Shown: one piece after another, positions 30,539 to 40,596 of the stretch | Layout: the number at the start of each line of letters is the position of its first letter | How positions within the stretch are numbered: position 1 is the first letter of the stretch | From: Euglena gracilis | Lineage: Eukaryota > Euglenida > Euglenophyceae > Euglenales | NCBI GenBank assembly: GCA_039621445.1 | Contig: CP154957.1 | Location: 35,594,227 to 35,658,226, forward strand | Direction of reading: 5' to 3' | Length of the DNA: 64,000 nucleotides | The notes under the pieces: model-generated | Seen by the model: the letters and a program-made list of their open reading frames with translations, nothing else | Database searches by the model: none | Told to the model about the DNA's origin: nothing | Translations under genes and position numbers: made by a program

Positions 30539-30750
30539 ATGTGGCAGCCCCCGGAGGGCCCGCGGCGACCCCCGGTGCTGGCGCGGGCCGCGGCGTGCCT
30601 GCCCCTTTTCTGCGCGCTGGTGGCGGTGACGCTCCTTGCCTGCCTCTCCTCGCCGTCCCCCGCGGCTGCGCTGGACGTCCGGGCCCTGGGGCAGCGCCTC
30701 CCGGTGGCCGGTGGCCGCCTCGCCCCCGGGCCAGTGGCCAGGGACCAGGG
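30539..30750 (+). CDS. Possible first exon with signal peptide or signal anchor
   Basis: ATG at 30539 opens MWQPPEGPRRPPVLARAAA, followed at once by a hydrophobic core CLPLFCALVAVTLLACL and small residues (SSPSPAAALD), the layout of a secretory signal peptide or type II anchor. A GTTGGG donor is near 30752. It lies 2 kb upstream of the helical-hairpin gene and could be its first exon, but no splice evidence links them. Confidence 0.45.
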
Positions 30751-31077
30751 TTGGGGTGGCTGGGGGAGTCCTATCGACCCCCCTCTGTGGTTGCACTGCG
30801 GGGGCGGATATGCGCTTATTTCGCTTGTTACGCATAATTAGTGTTTCTTTTGCATTTTTTTGGCCAAAAAGTGCTCATTATATTTTCCGCTCATTTGAAG
30901 ATTGTTTTAACATATTGGCCGATTTTGCAAGGACCCGTATCACATGTGAACGTTTTGGATTTTGGGATTTTTTTGTGGGCCATTTTTTCCCCTTCTGTGA
31001 CATGTTCTTCTTCTGTGACGCTTGCCGTTGGTTGTTCAGCTTGACACTTGCATCCCACCAGTGCCCCAGGCAGGGCG

Positions 31078-31226
31078 TAGCTTAAGGAAATTCGACCCCA
31101 GCCTGGGGGTGGTCCAGCCAGCAGCCTTTTTCCAGCCAGCCCAAACTTTCCAGCCTCTAAACTGGACCCCCCCATGTTAATAATAAACTCCCCGGGGGGG
31201 GGGTCCAGATCAAGCTCCTTAAGCTG
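31078..31226. mobile_element. Small poly-C element with TTAAG ends
   Basis: AGCTTAAGGAAATTCGACC on the left and, on the other strand, AGCTTAAGGAGCTTGATC on the right enclose CCAGCCAGCAG text and poly-C/G. It shares its interior with 17164-17652. No clean target duplication. Confidence 0.4.
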
Positions 31227-32816
31227 GCCCCCGAGCACCCCCACCATGGCAGTGTGGCACAGCCAAGCCACCCCGCCCTGCCAGTGCGGTGGCCCTCCCC
31301 GCCCCCCTCCGCAACGCAGCGATCCCTGCGGCACAGACCCACCCCTTCCCAATCCCGCCCCCGGCTGCGCTGTCGGCCCCCGGCCAACCATTTTCCCACC
31401 TCCCCCGCAACGCCCTCTGGCTGGCACCGCTGCTCCTTGCTGTCTGCGCCGTGGCCAGGCCTTTGCTTTCCCCGCAAATGGCCCTCTCCCCTCCGCTTTT
31501 GGGGGCATTTCCTAACAGGACTTGCCTTCAACCTTTGTAAACCCCGTGCCAAGACCCCTTTTTTTCCACCAAAAATGCAAATGCTCCCTCTCTTCTGGCA
31601 GCAGGGAGGCCTTGAATGGAAGGAACAAGTCTCACACATTCAACCCAAACTCTCACAAAAATGGGCAAAAATTTCGGAATTTCTCGGCGACAGGAGACTG
31701 GCAAAAGTTTCTGTGCCGGAAAAAGAATGGTGGGAATGAAGCGAGAACTCATGGCGTTTTCACAAGGACCCATACAATTGTCCAAAATTCCTCTGCCAGC
31801 GAAAGGGGCATTTTTTGTGGACCCTTCTGGTTGCACACTAAGCCTTGACTTATAAACCCCCAACATTTATAACCCCTTTTCACCTGTTCGAGCCCTTTGG
31901 CTAAAGTGACTTGATTTTTTTTGTAATACAAAGGGCAAAGGTCCCCAAAGGATCTCTCCGTAATGTTTTCGAGGGTCCACGTTGCATCCCCCAGAATTAT
32001 AACTTTATTGTTTTTTTATTTGGTATTTTTATGTAAGGACATTGACACATTGGGTGTATGGGCGATGTTTCAAAGGTGCACATTTTAGCCCCGTATTTCT
32101 GCACCATTTTTTCTTCTGAGTGGGGACAGTTTATCCTCCCCTCCCATGGACGACTGAATCCCAAACACAAGATCCTCCATTTTTAAGACCCAGAACTCAT
32201 GCCAGATCTCGATTTGGACCAATTTACAGTTGGAATGAGGTGCTAAAGGGAAGTCTTTCATTTTTGATAACCCTGAAATGATGATTTTTTTAGGGGAGTT
32301 CAGGTCAGTCAAAAAAAAGCTTATTAAGCACCCCCAAGACAAATGCCTCCCGCTGACCCAAAACTGAGCCCCCAACGTTGTTTCCCGGGGGGTTTGACCC
32401 CCTGTGTGCACCGCGGCTGTTTGTTTGGTGTCTTTTATCCCCTCCTGGCCGTTTTTGTTTTGTGTTTGTGGAGGTGGCTCGAGGAGGCGGAGCTGGGTTG
32501 ATCCAGTTGTGGCGTTGGCGTCTTCCAGTAGACCCTCCCAAACCTCCCAAATGGTCCACAGGCAATCACCGCTTGGGCAACGTTTCATCCATGGGCTCAA
32601 TTTCTCAAGCAGGGCTTCCTGAAGGCGAATACGTTTTCTCCGGCCGTCCAACGCAGCCCAGCCGAGACTGAAGTCAGAAACCTCCCCGGACCCCCCCTCT
32701 CTCCCCTGGGGGTTGTCAGCAAGAGCACCAGTCTGCCTGCAGCCCTCGCACTCCGCCCCCGCCCCCACCGCGGCGTTGTGTCGCCGGCATGGCACACCGT
32801 CGCCGCCGCGGGCAAA
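31227..32816. other. No gene recognised
   Basis: Pro-rich frames (31254-31739) come from C-rich DNA. 31520-32340 is AT-rich. A minus-strand frame of 289 codons (32085-32954) overlaps the start of a better supported plus-strand exon and has no domain. Likely intron or upstream region of the repeat gene. Confidence 0.4.
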
Positions 32817-32990
32817 GGCACACCGCCGGCCACGGCAGCCCCACGGCCGGCGCCGGCGACCGGGCCGTGGCGGCGCGATGAGCGCGACGGCACGGAGGTG
32901 TCCGCCGCGTTTGTGGAGGAGGTCGAGCAGGCGGTGGCGCAGCGGATGAGGCACCTCAGCCGCCAGGCCCAGGCCCGCCCTGGGCGGCGG
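32817..32990 (+). CDS. Repeat gene, unit 1 helix 1
   Basis: The frame reads PWRRDERDGTEVSAAFVEE then VEQAVAQRMRHLSRQAQAR. FVEEVEQAVAQRMRHL aligns with helix 1 of the unit. Donor GTCAGC is near 32991. The upstream boundary is uncertain because the Pro/Ala-rich start may be part of the intron. Confidence 0.55.
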
Positions 32991-33138
32991 GTCAGCCCAG
33001 CCCTACCCCCCCCCCCCCCCGCCACCCGGGGTTGATGGCCGAGGGGCGGGTGGACGGAGCCGAGGGTCTGGCCCTCCAGTGGGTGGGGCAGCTCATTTCT
33101 GCAGGGAGGGGACAGCCCACCACCCCTTGCCCCCTCAG

Positions 33139-33218
33139 CATCCCAGGGTGTGCCTGGCTGGGAGAAGGCGAAGGCCGCCGCCATCCGTGTCGCCCTGCAG
33201 GAGATGGGTGTTGTCCTA
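33139..33218 (+). CDS. Repeat gene, unit 1 helix 2
   Basis: CCCCTCAG acceptor, then VPGWEKAKAAAIRVALQEM followed by GVVLSD. AAAIRVALQEMGVVLSD is the AD-IR-L-G-V-L-D core. The usual Trp is absent in frame (DQRTAHH), so either a donor at CTAA/GTGACC ends the exon or the unit is degenerate. Read through, the frame stops at TGA 33264. Confidence 0.6.
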
Positions 33219-33589
33219 AGTGACCAGCGAACGGCCCACCACGCTCACTCTCTCATTCTGTTCTGATTTGGAACTGGTTTTGTTGCATGGATGAATACAG
33301 CCGACCTTTCCCTCTGCCCCTGCCTTCTGTCCCCACTGCCTGTCTCAACTCACCCCATCCACCTGGTACCTACCCCCATCCACCAGAAAATTGTCATTCT
33401 CTTATGCCCAAGAACTTGTCAGGTTCTCGCCTAGGAAACGCTCCCCGTTGTCTCATCGCCTGTCACCAAGCCCCCAGTCTCGGCCAACTGTCATGGTTAA
33501 AGCCATGGATTGGCTTCAACGGCCCTGCCTGGGAAACCGTCAAAGTGTCGGTCCACCTGTCATGATAGGAATTAGCCTTGTGCTTAGTC

Positions 33590-33840
33590 GGGTGCCTACC
33601 CCACGGGGGGGGGTGCTAGGGGCAGGCACCCTATAACACCCATCCGACCCCCCCGGAGGTAGGGTTTTTGGGGGTGCCTGCCCTTAGCAGGCACCCCCTC
33701 CGACCCTCGCTCCAAAGGCGCCGGGGGCCCGGAAAAGGGCCATTTTCAATGAAAATTTTCTGGGTCCCCACGGACCCCCTCGGGGGGGGGGGTGTGCCTG
33801 CTAGGGGCAGGCACGCTATAGCACCCACCCACCCCCCCCG
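33590..33840. repeat. GGCAGGCAC-type repeat (copy 2)
   Basis: GGGGCAGGCACCC and GGGTGCCTGCCC recur in both orientations, with poly-G/C and GGCCATTTTCAATGAAAATT in the centre. Same family as 12836-13100. Confidence 0.5.
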
Positions 33841-33937
33841 TCGGTAAACACAAGCCTGATAGGAAGCGTATGGGGCCCTGGTGCAGCAGGAGGCAGGAGG
33901 CAGGTTTCCTGGTGAGGGGTAAGTGTGCCGCGCGAGG

Positions 33938-34279
33938 GGGTCATCGCCTCCGTGGTCCACGGGCTGGTGGGCCGGCACCGTCGGGTGTGGCACATCACGG
34001 GCATGTGGCGCGAGGCGGAGGGCGACGTGCCGGCCCCCGGCCCCGTGCGGGAGTACGCCCGGGCGGCGGTGGCGGAGCGGGAGGCGCACCGGCAGCGGCG
34101 GGACTTCGCGGCGGCGGACCGCGTCGCCGTGGAGCTGCTGCGGCGAGGCGTGGAGGTTGACGACCGGGCCAAGGCGTGGGCGTACCGCCCGTGGCGCCCG
34201 GCGCCGGAGGAGTCCGGGGAGGTGGTGCCCGCCACAGCCGCGAGTGTGGAGGCGCTGTTGATAGAGCGAGACGGCCAGG
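33938..34279 (+). CDS. Repeat gene, half unit + unit 2 + unit 3 helix 1
   Basis: The longest single exon of the gene. It begins with a helix-2-like end (GVIASVVHGLVGRHRRVW then HITGMWREAEG). A complete unit follows: VREYARAAVAEREAHRQRR, DFAAADRVAVELLRRGVEV, DDRAKAWAYRPW. It ends in helix 1 of the next unit (TAASVEALLIERDGQ) at a CCAGG/GTCGGC donor (34280). The ADRV..L..G...DD....W signature is clearest here. Confidence 0.8.
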
Positions 34280-34587
34280 GTCGGCTGCGTGCCTGCTCGT
34301 GCTGGTCGTGTGCTTCACAAGCCATGGGGTCTTGAAGCTTGGGTGTGATGGTGTTATCGGAGAAGCAGCACCCCCATTTCACACCCGGCAAGAACGTTTT
34401 ACAGCTCTCGGAGGCATTTCCAAAGATTTGCAGTCCAGTACCACTGGCGCCTCTGGAACAGGTTGGGAATGTGTGCGCCTCTTTCATTGGATTTATGTGC
34501 TGGTGTGTTGGCTGTGGTGCGTCATGTGACAGCTCTTCTGAAGGAGCCCGCCCTGGGGTCATTCACCGCTTGTGTCGGCGTTTCCAG

Positions 34588-34723
34588 GAGTCGGACGATG
34601 TGGAGGCCCAGCTGATGCGGCGGGGCATCCGCTTGGACCGCGATCGCCGTGTGTGGTTTGGCGCGCGCGGCTGGAGCCGGCTGCCCCATGACACCGCGGC
34701 AGACACTGGAGGCGGCCCAACTG
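34588..34723 (+). CDS. Repeat gene, unit 3 helix 2
   Basis: TTTCCAG acceptor, then ESDDVEAQLMRRGIRLDRD and RRVWFGARGWSRLPHDT; donor CTG/GTACCG at 34724. DDVEAQLMRRGIRLDRDRRVW completes the unit begun in the previous exon, so the intron falls just before the AD position. Reading past the donor loses coding character. Confidence 0.8.
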
Positions 34724-35125
34724 GTACCGCCAACCTCAAGGAAAACGCTTCCAGGATTTGCTCTTTGAGGTTTCCGGCTTTTTTTTACCCCAAAAGAAAC
34801 CGAGAGCGTGCTCCCAAACGGTCTGTCCATCCACTTTGTTAGAATTGCATCAACGTCCATGGCGGTTTGGTACTCACATCCGACGGTCAATGCTCATTGA
34901 TGCTCATTGTGCACACAAGTAACCCAAACCAGAGTGATTATCTCGTCAAACAAAACAAGACACAGGTTGGCAATTCAAAAAGGAGCACCCCGCGATCTAC
35001 ATTGCAGCTGAAGCCCCCCTTTGGAATTTGCCATGCCTGAGAACGCCCAGAACTCACGATTGAAGTTGTCAGGATTCCGGTGACTGTGAACCTGTCAGGC
35101 GCCCCTTTCCTGTGAAGGGGGGGGG

Positions 35126-35253
35126 GTGGATGGATGCGGCGATGGCGGTACCGGTTTGGGCCACCTCCCTTCTGGCTCGCTGTTTGCCACGCGGCTGGCG
35201 GAGGAGGTGGTGGCACTGCTGGCTGAACGAGACCAGCACATGGCGGCCGGATC
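35126..35253 (+). CDS. Repeat gene, unit 4 helix 1
   Basis: The frame ends RLAEEVVALLAERDQHMAA then GS before a GTGGGG donor at 35254. EEVVALLAERDQHM is helix 1. The 5' boundary is uncertain: a G(9) run at 35119 precedes it. Confidence 0.7.
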
Positions 35254-35858
35254 GTGGGGGCCAGGCATTTCCTTGAGGGGTTGGCAGTGCCTCCGCCCTT
35301 GTGCAGCTGTTCCAACTTTGGTCAGTCCATATGCAGTTCAGTTCAGTTCGGTTCAATTCAGTTGAATTCAGAACAATTTCAACCGCAGCCAGTAAATGAA
35401 CTCACCAATGGTGACCTTTTCCTTTCAAATTATTGCTTTCTAACCAGAAATTGAGTCCTATCAAGGCGGCCTCCGGCAAGCATTTTTCGAGTCATTAGCG
35501 AGTGGAAACCCCCAATTTGCCTCTGAAACTCCGGCCTCCCCTCCCCACTGTGTAAAAGCACCAGCCTTGTCCAAGCGCCACCCCCTGATTCTGACTAATC
35601 TTTTTTTTGATTTTTTTTGAAGCACTTTTGAGATATTTCTCGGAAATGTCGACATTGCGGAAACCTCTGAAGCTTAATTTTGTCGGACACTGTTCATTTC
35701 CCCCATCCAAATGCCTTTTGATATTTGGCACACAGCGCTGTATTTGTTTTTGTTTCTTTTCTGACGCCCCTTCCCCCTTGACACCCCCCTGGTTTTTATC
35801 CATATTTCCCGTTGCGCAGACAAGGGGGAGAGAGTAAGCAAATGCGTTGCGATAACAG

Positions 35859-35980
35859 ACAGAGGAGGTGGAGGAGACCCTGGAGGGGAAGGGCATCGTG
35901 TGGGACGACACGGGGAAGATGTGGGCCGTGGGAGAGACATGGCGGCGGGATGCCAGCGACCTCGAACAGTGGCGTCGACC
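35859..35980 (+). CDS. Repeat gene, unit 4 helix 2
   Basis: GATAACAG acceptor, then TEEVEETLEGKGIVWDDTG and KMWAVGETWRRDASDLEQW. EETLEGKGIVWDDTGKMW fits helix 2 and the D....W end. A GTGCCT donor is at 35981; if unspliced, TGA at 35988. Confidence 0.75.
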
Positions 35981-36129
35981 GTGCCTGTGACACATGTGGG
36001 TTTCAGGCCGGGATTTGGGCCTCTTTTGGGGTCCGACCCTTCACTCCCCAGAGCAGGGGTTTTTTTTAGTCGTGGACCCCCAGGGGGTGCCCCAGAGACT
36101 GGATACGTTGCCGAGGTTCGGGCTGCGGT

Positions 36130-36265
36130 TGGGCTGCGAACGCTGCTGCGGCCGTCGGCTCCGGCACGGAGGAGGACGCCGCGCTGGCGGACCAAGTGCA
36201 GCAGGCGCTGGAGGTGCGCGCCGCCCACCTGGCGCAGGACGGACTCAGGCGGCCCAGTAGCTGGG
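36130..36265 (+). CDS. Repeat gene, unit 5 helix 1
   Basis: The frame reads VGSGTEEDAALADQVQQAL then EVRAAHLAQDGLRRPSSW. LADQVQQALEVRAAHL is helix 1. Donor GTGCCG is at 36266. Two other frames are also open here, but only this one carries the unit pattern. Confidence 0.7.
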
Positions 36266-36597
36266 TGCCGTCTGCCAGTGGTCTGGCTGGCGCTGGTGCC
36301 ATGGGTGATTGTTTTCTGGATACCACCTTGGAATGATTGGATTCAGGGGTTCATCAAAATATGCATGGGAAACCCTTTCAAATGCAAATGCACACCAGGG
36401 GGTCTGCATAGGACACGTTCTTTTTTTTTAAAGTCAGGATTGCCCTTTGCAAATGTTTTTTTTCTGGGTGGATGAGCAATGTTCGAAGATTGCTCCAAAT
36501 CAATTTCCCCTCACTTGACAATGCTTCACCAAGGCTCTTTACCCGCTTTTGGGCATGACCTGGCCCATGGAAATTTTTTCTAGATTCAAAAATGCAC

Positions 36598-36900
36598 TAA
36601 CCCTCCCCCAAATATAAAGCCACCCGGCTTCATATTTGGGTGGGATTTCAAGACCCTCAGGGGGGGGCTTTACATTTTGGGGGGGCTTTATATTTGGGTG
36701 GCCTCTCAAACCTCAAACTTTTTTTGGGTGGCCTCTATGACCTTTGGCGGCCTTTGATAGTGGCCAAATACCAATTTTATGCCAAATCTTCGTTGTGGAC
36801 CTCTTATTTTTCGCAAAAATGTGCAAATCTTATCGAAAATGGAGCATTTGTGGTGAAAAAATGTAACATCTGCACCCAAGTATGGAGAAAGTGACCCCCC
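36598..36900. mobile_element. Poly-C-ended AAATATAAAG element, copy at 36.6 kb
   Basis: CTAACCCTCCCCCAAATATAAAG at the left, then GATTTCAAGACCCTCAGGGG, GGGGGCTTTATATTTGGG, TGGCCAAATACCAATTTTATG and AAAATGGAGCATTTGTGG. The order matches 19330-19855. Adjacent 36900-37015 has TTGACCCCCC/GGGCCCAACTTGACC repeats and GACCAACGGGTTATTGACCAACGGGTC. Confidence 0.6.
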
Positions 36901-37066
36901 TGGGCTGCTGGGCCCAACTTGACCCCCCCCCCCCAAAGTTGACCCCCCTTGTCTGTTGGGCCCAACTTGACCAACGGGTTATTGACCAACGGGTCAATAA
37001 CACGGGGGGGGGGTAAAACGCAGTCAACTGAAGGAATGGGCTATTTTGCAAGTGGCCTGTTGTTGA

Positions 37067-37069
<3 letters not shown>

Positions 37070-37111
<42 letters not shown>

Positions 37112-37149
37112 GGATGGATGGATGGATGGATGGATGGATGGATGGATGG
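37070..37149. repeat. TGTC then TGGA tetranucleotide microsatellite
   Basis: About eleven TGTC units are followed by about ten TGGA units without interruption. Confidence 0.95.
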
Positions 37150-37743
37150 AATGGTTTTTCGGAGTTCTACCAAAATTTGGCCTAAATTCTGCCTAATTTG
37201 GTCCTAAATGGGGCCTAACCTATCTTCCTAAAAAGGGGCACCTGATGGGAATCCCAAACAACTCCAACTTTCCCCCTTGGTCGGACCCGAGTGCGCCATA
37301 GGTGCCCCCGGGTGCCTGAGGGCCCCCCTGTGGTTTCTTCATGCCCCCGGCCCGGGGTGGCCGTGTAAAACCTGCTGCTGTATACACTTAGACGGCCGGG
37401 AATGCACTTTTCATTTTCAGTGGTTTTTTGCGCACCTGCGCATTCTTTTAGACCAAGTGTGTCGCCATCACTTGACGGGGCGGCCGACCCGTCAGGTGAA
37501 ATCCCTGGTACCAAAATTGGTACCACTACCTTCGATCCCTGGGTTTTTTCCTGGGCAAACAGGCTTTTTCGTTTTGAAAATGACGGTTTAGCACCTCCGC
37601 CGACCGAGGGAAAACCCCCGTCTGCCGAAGTAGGTGCGACACAAAACGCTGTTTCACGAGGACAAACCCTCGTCAGGTGAAGGCGTTGTACCTGTGACTG
37701 TCCCCCCTGTTTTGTGGTGCCCAGTGAATGCGCAGGTGCGCAT

Positions 37744-38286
37744 TCACCCCCCTCCCCGTCCCGGCCTTTTCCTGAAGTGTTGGACGGTTATTGTGGCTCC
37801 CGGGGGTGGTGGTGGGAAGGGGGCACTGTTGTCTCTACGGTTAGAGTGGAGAGGAGGTTCTGTGCCCTGTGCTGGAAGCAGGGCACGAGGGGGCGCTAGC
37901 GAATGTTTGGTGTGTGCGTGCAGTCTGCATTCAGAGAGTGGTGGGGTGTGTGTGTTAAAATCAAGACCAGATGTGTGTAGGGGAGGGCTCGTTACCCTCC
38001 TCAGGCTGCCTGCTGTTTGCCATCCCACACGGTGCACTGCACCCCTCCTTGACACTTGCAGGCACAGCATCCCTCCAGTGGCGCACGCAGTCTGCTCCGC
38101 ATGTGTCTTCTCATAGGCACCACGGCACATCACCATGTGGGACCACCTGTGTTTAGGTCTGAGGTTTGTGATGGGGTGCTGGGTATGAAGGGGGGGGGGC
38201 TGGCTTGCGCTCCTTTCCTGTGTGTCACTGGTTTTGAAAGCCACGGAGCGGAGCCCCACTTCAACCCTTTTTGCCACAGACAACAT
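37744..38286 (-). CDS. Minus-strand ORF of 180 codons in the TIR element
   Basis: Open frame with no recognisable domain (MLSVAKRVEVGLRSVAF at its start). It lies downstream of the 446-codon frame on the same strand. It could be a second exon or chance. Confidence 0.25.
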   Translation of the reverse strand: MLSVAKRVEVGLRSVAFKTSDTQERSASQPPPLHTQHPITNLRPKHRWSHMVMCRGAYEKTHAEQTACATGGMLCLQVSRRGAVHRVGWQTAGSLRRVTSPPLHTSGLDFNTHTPPLSECRLHAHTKHSLAPPRALLPAQGTEPPLHSNRRDNSAPFPPPPPGATITVQHFRKRPGRGGG

Positions 38287-38301
38287 TCTCCAGAACAGCC
38301 C

Positions 38302-38769
38302 TCACAAACGATATAAAATGGCTCCTCTCCGAGGTTGCAGAGGCAAAAGAATGCGCACGTGCGCACTCTTGAGGCCATTCTTTCGCTGGCTGGCTGTGAT
38401 TCTATCTGCATGAGAGCAGGAGGGGAGCAGTGCTGGGCAACCACAAGAGTGCGCACCTGCGCATTCCGTGAGGGGGAGTGCGCATGTGCGCATTCTCTGT
38501 GTTGTGGGGAGCTGTGTCTCGCTCTCCTGAACCCAGTGCCAGCACAGAATTGCGTCAGGGCAACCCCCATGGTGCACTGCTGGCCTTTTTGTTAGCAATT
38601 TCAGAGGCGTCTCATTGCACAGGTGGATGACGCCAGAGTAGGATGTATGTCTCCCGGGTTGTGCCTCCGCCTTGTGTGCTGAGTTGTTGGGCATCGCCCT
38701 GTGCAGCAACCTCCTACCAGGGTGCTTTAAGGGGAGACACAAGAAGGGAATGCGCATGTGCGCATTCAC
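38302..38769 (-). CDS. Minus-strand ORF of 155 codons in the TIR element
   Basis: The frame passes through several palindromes, each encoding a MRTCAF-, ECAGAH- or NAHMRI-like peptide. It overlaps another minus frame (38130-38570). No domain recognised. Confidence 0.25.
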   Translation of the reverse strand: MNAHMRIPFLCLPLKHPGRRLLHRAMPNNSAHKAEAQPGRHTSYSGVIHLCNETPLKLLTKRPAVHHGGCPDAILCWHWVQESETQLPTTQRMRTCALPLTECAGAHSCGCPALLPSCSHADRITASQRKNGLKSAHVRILLPLQPRRGAILYRL

Positions 38770-39255
38770 CCCGATGTGCCATGTTTGACCTCAGCCATTG
38801 CGGATGGAGTGTGTGGCGAAGGTGTGTTCACATGTGCTTTCCTTGGTCTTCACAGCCGCCAGGGGTTGTGTAGTTTGCAGTGCTGGAGCGTCGACTCTGA
38901 GTACATGATAAAAAAGGGTTCTATGTGGGGGGTGACGTTTGTTGCCAACAAGGCCACAGGTGGTGGTCCTCCTCTGCCGTGTTTCGCTCCAGGGCTGCCT
39001 CGTCCTCGGACACCATTGGATCCTCACAGGGAGGTCTGCACTTCAGCCGTGTGGTTTCAAACCCAGGCCAGGCGGGGGGAGTTGGCGTGGGTGGTGGCAT
39101 ACCCACCTGGGAGTGAAAATATTCGACGGTGTGGCTGTCATTCAAAAATAAATAAATAAAGGCACAGGACGATTTTTTGCGCCATGTGCGCATTCACCGG
39201 CTTTTCACTCATGCCATGAAAGACTGCTGACCGCATTTGGGAATTAGGGTGCCCG

Positions 39256-40596
39256 TCACTGAGGAATTTCCTCGGGCACTGAAGTCCCTTTCTCATCCGT
39301 TTTCTTTTTGTTGTGATGTGCTTGTGCCTGTCTCACGATCTCAAGGGCCTGGAGAAAATTTGGGGCAATGATTAACCAGTGGTGTTCGCTTCTTTGAGTC
39401 CATTTGTATTGTGAATTAATTCTGTGTTTACAGACCGTTTTTGGGAATGATGTCGAAGGTGGTGACAGGCGTGTTTCGCTCTCGAGGTGCCAACCCCGTG
39501 AGCACTGTGTGTGGAACCAGACACAACCCCCTGGGTTGACCCTAATTGTGGGGCACAGTGCTCCTGGCACCGTGCACTGCAGCCCAACATAAGGTTGTTC
39601 AGGGAGCCAATTGGCTGTGTGCTGCCATGCACGCTCTGGGGCGTGGGTTCGGACAACGCTGGCAGCAACCGCCCCATGACCTCCGCCGGGTGGGGGACGG
39701 TTGCATGTGCGTTGTGACTTGCTCCACACGTTCATTAGAGCAGTGTGACTCGGCTGGGCACTGGATGCAGCGGGTGAAGTGGAATGCGCAGGTGCGCATT
39801 CTGATTTGTTCAATGACTTGCGCTGCGGAGGGTTAGTTCCCCTGTCACTGAAGGACATCAATTCGTGCTTTGACACCTGCCATCGCCGAGCCCAGGGTTT
39901 TCCACGCTGCTGCAGGTGTCGTGTTCCAGGGTGTGGTCTGGTACAGCGACATTTTTGCCCAGGGTGATTCTGTTGGTTCATCTCCCCCTCACACACCCAT
40001 GTTCTGCAAGCCCGAAACCACATCATAGCGGTGCACAGCTCGCATTCAAGGCAGGCAAACAACAGGCCATACCCAGTGCGTCCTTCAACATCAATGCGCG
40101 TGTGCGCATTCCCCCTTCCCATAGCCTGTGTCCATTCCAAAAAATGCGCACCTGCGCATTCTTTTGGGTTTCCAAAAAATTTGCAGGTGCGCATTCTTCG
40201 GCCTTGATACTCAGTGACACCCCTATTGTTTTGACCTTGGGAGGGCTGTGTCTCTGTGGCTGCAAGGTGTTCCCTCCCATGCTCATCCCGGGTTCGCCAG
40301 GCCCTGCCCCCGGAAGCCATCAGCACGCACCGGTGAACACAAGGTGCCACACCCAGGTCCAGGTTGTCCTGTGTCGCCCGTGTTCCGCATGTCGTGTGGA
40401 GTGTGCCGAGTGTGTGTCCATCCACGCACTGTACCGCAGTCGTCATGAAACAGCTGTAAACAGCATGATATGTGGTTGAAGCAGAATACTGGGGGGTGGT
40501 CCCTGTGGTCGTGTTAAATCCAAACAGCTCATTTTTGTGGTGTTTGCCCCCAGTCTGGAAGAGGCACCAAGCCATCCAAAATGCGCACCTGCGCAC
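39256..40596 (-). CDS. 446-codon ORF in the TIR element, unknown protein
   Basis: The longest non-microsatellite frame in the window, with no introns. It is rich in Cys, His, Thr and Arg and contains Cys clusters (LFACLECELCTAMMWF, MRTCKFFGNPKECAGAH). Palindromes inside it encode MRTCKF, ECAGAH, NAHTRI and ECAPAH. No DDE/DDD, RNase H, RT, helicase or tyrosine-recombinase signature is evident to me. At a stop frequency near 4 percent a frame this long is unlikely by chance. It may be the element's transposase or an accessory protein. Start Met at 40594-40596 is only the first available. Confidence 0.45.
   Translation of the reverse strand: MRRCAFWMAWCLFQTGGKHHKNELFGFNTTTGTTPQYSASTTYHAVYSCFMTTAVQCVDGHTLGTLHTTCGTRATQDNLDLGVAPCVHRCVLMASGGRAWRTRDEHGREHLAATETQPSQGQNNRGVTEYQGRRMRTCKFFGNPKECAGAHFLEWTQAMGRGNAHTRIDVEGRTGYGLLFACLECELCTAMMWFRACRTWVCEGEMNQQNHPGQKCRCTRPHPGTRHLQQRGKPWARRWQVSKHELMSFSDRGTNPPQRKSLNKSECAPAHSTSPAASSAQPSHTALMNVWSKSQRTCNRPPPGGGHGAVAASVVRTHAPERAWQHTANWLPEQPYVGLQCTVPGALCPTIRVNPGGCVWFHTQCSRGWHLESETRLSPPSTSFPKTVCKHRINSQYKWTQRSEHHWLIIAPNFLQALEIVRQAQAHHNKKKTDEKGTSVPEEIPQ

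Noticed and set aside
32085-32954. Minus-strand 289-codon frame
   Set aside because: It spans an AT-rich stretch and the antisense of unit 1 of the hairpin gene, with no recognisable domain.
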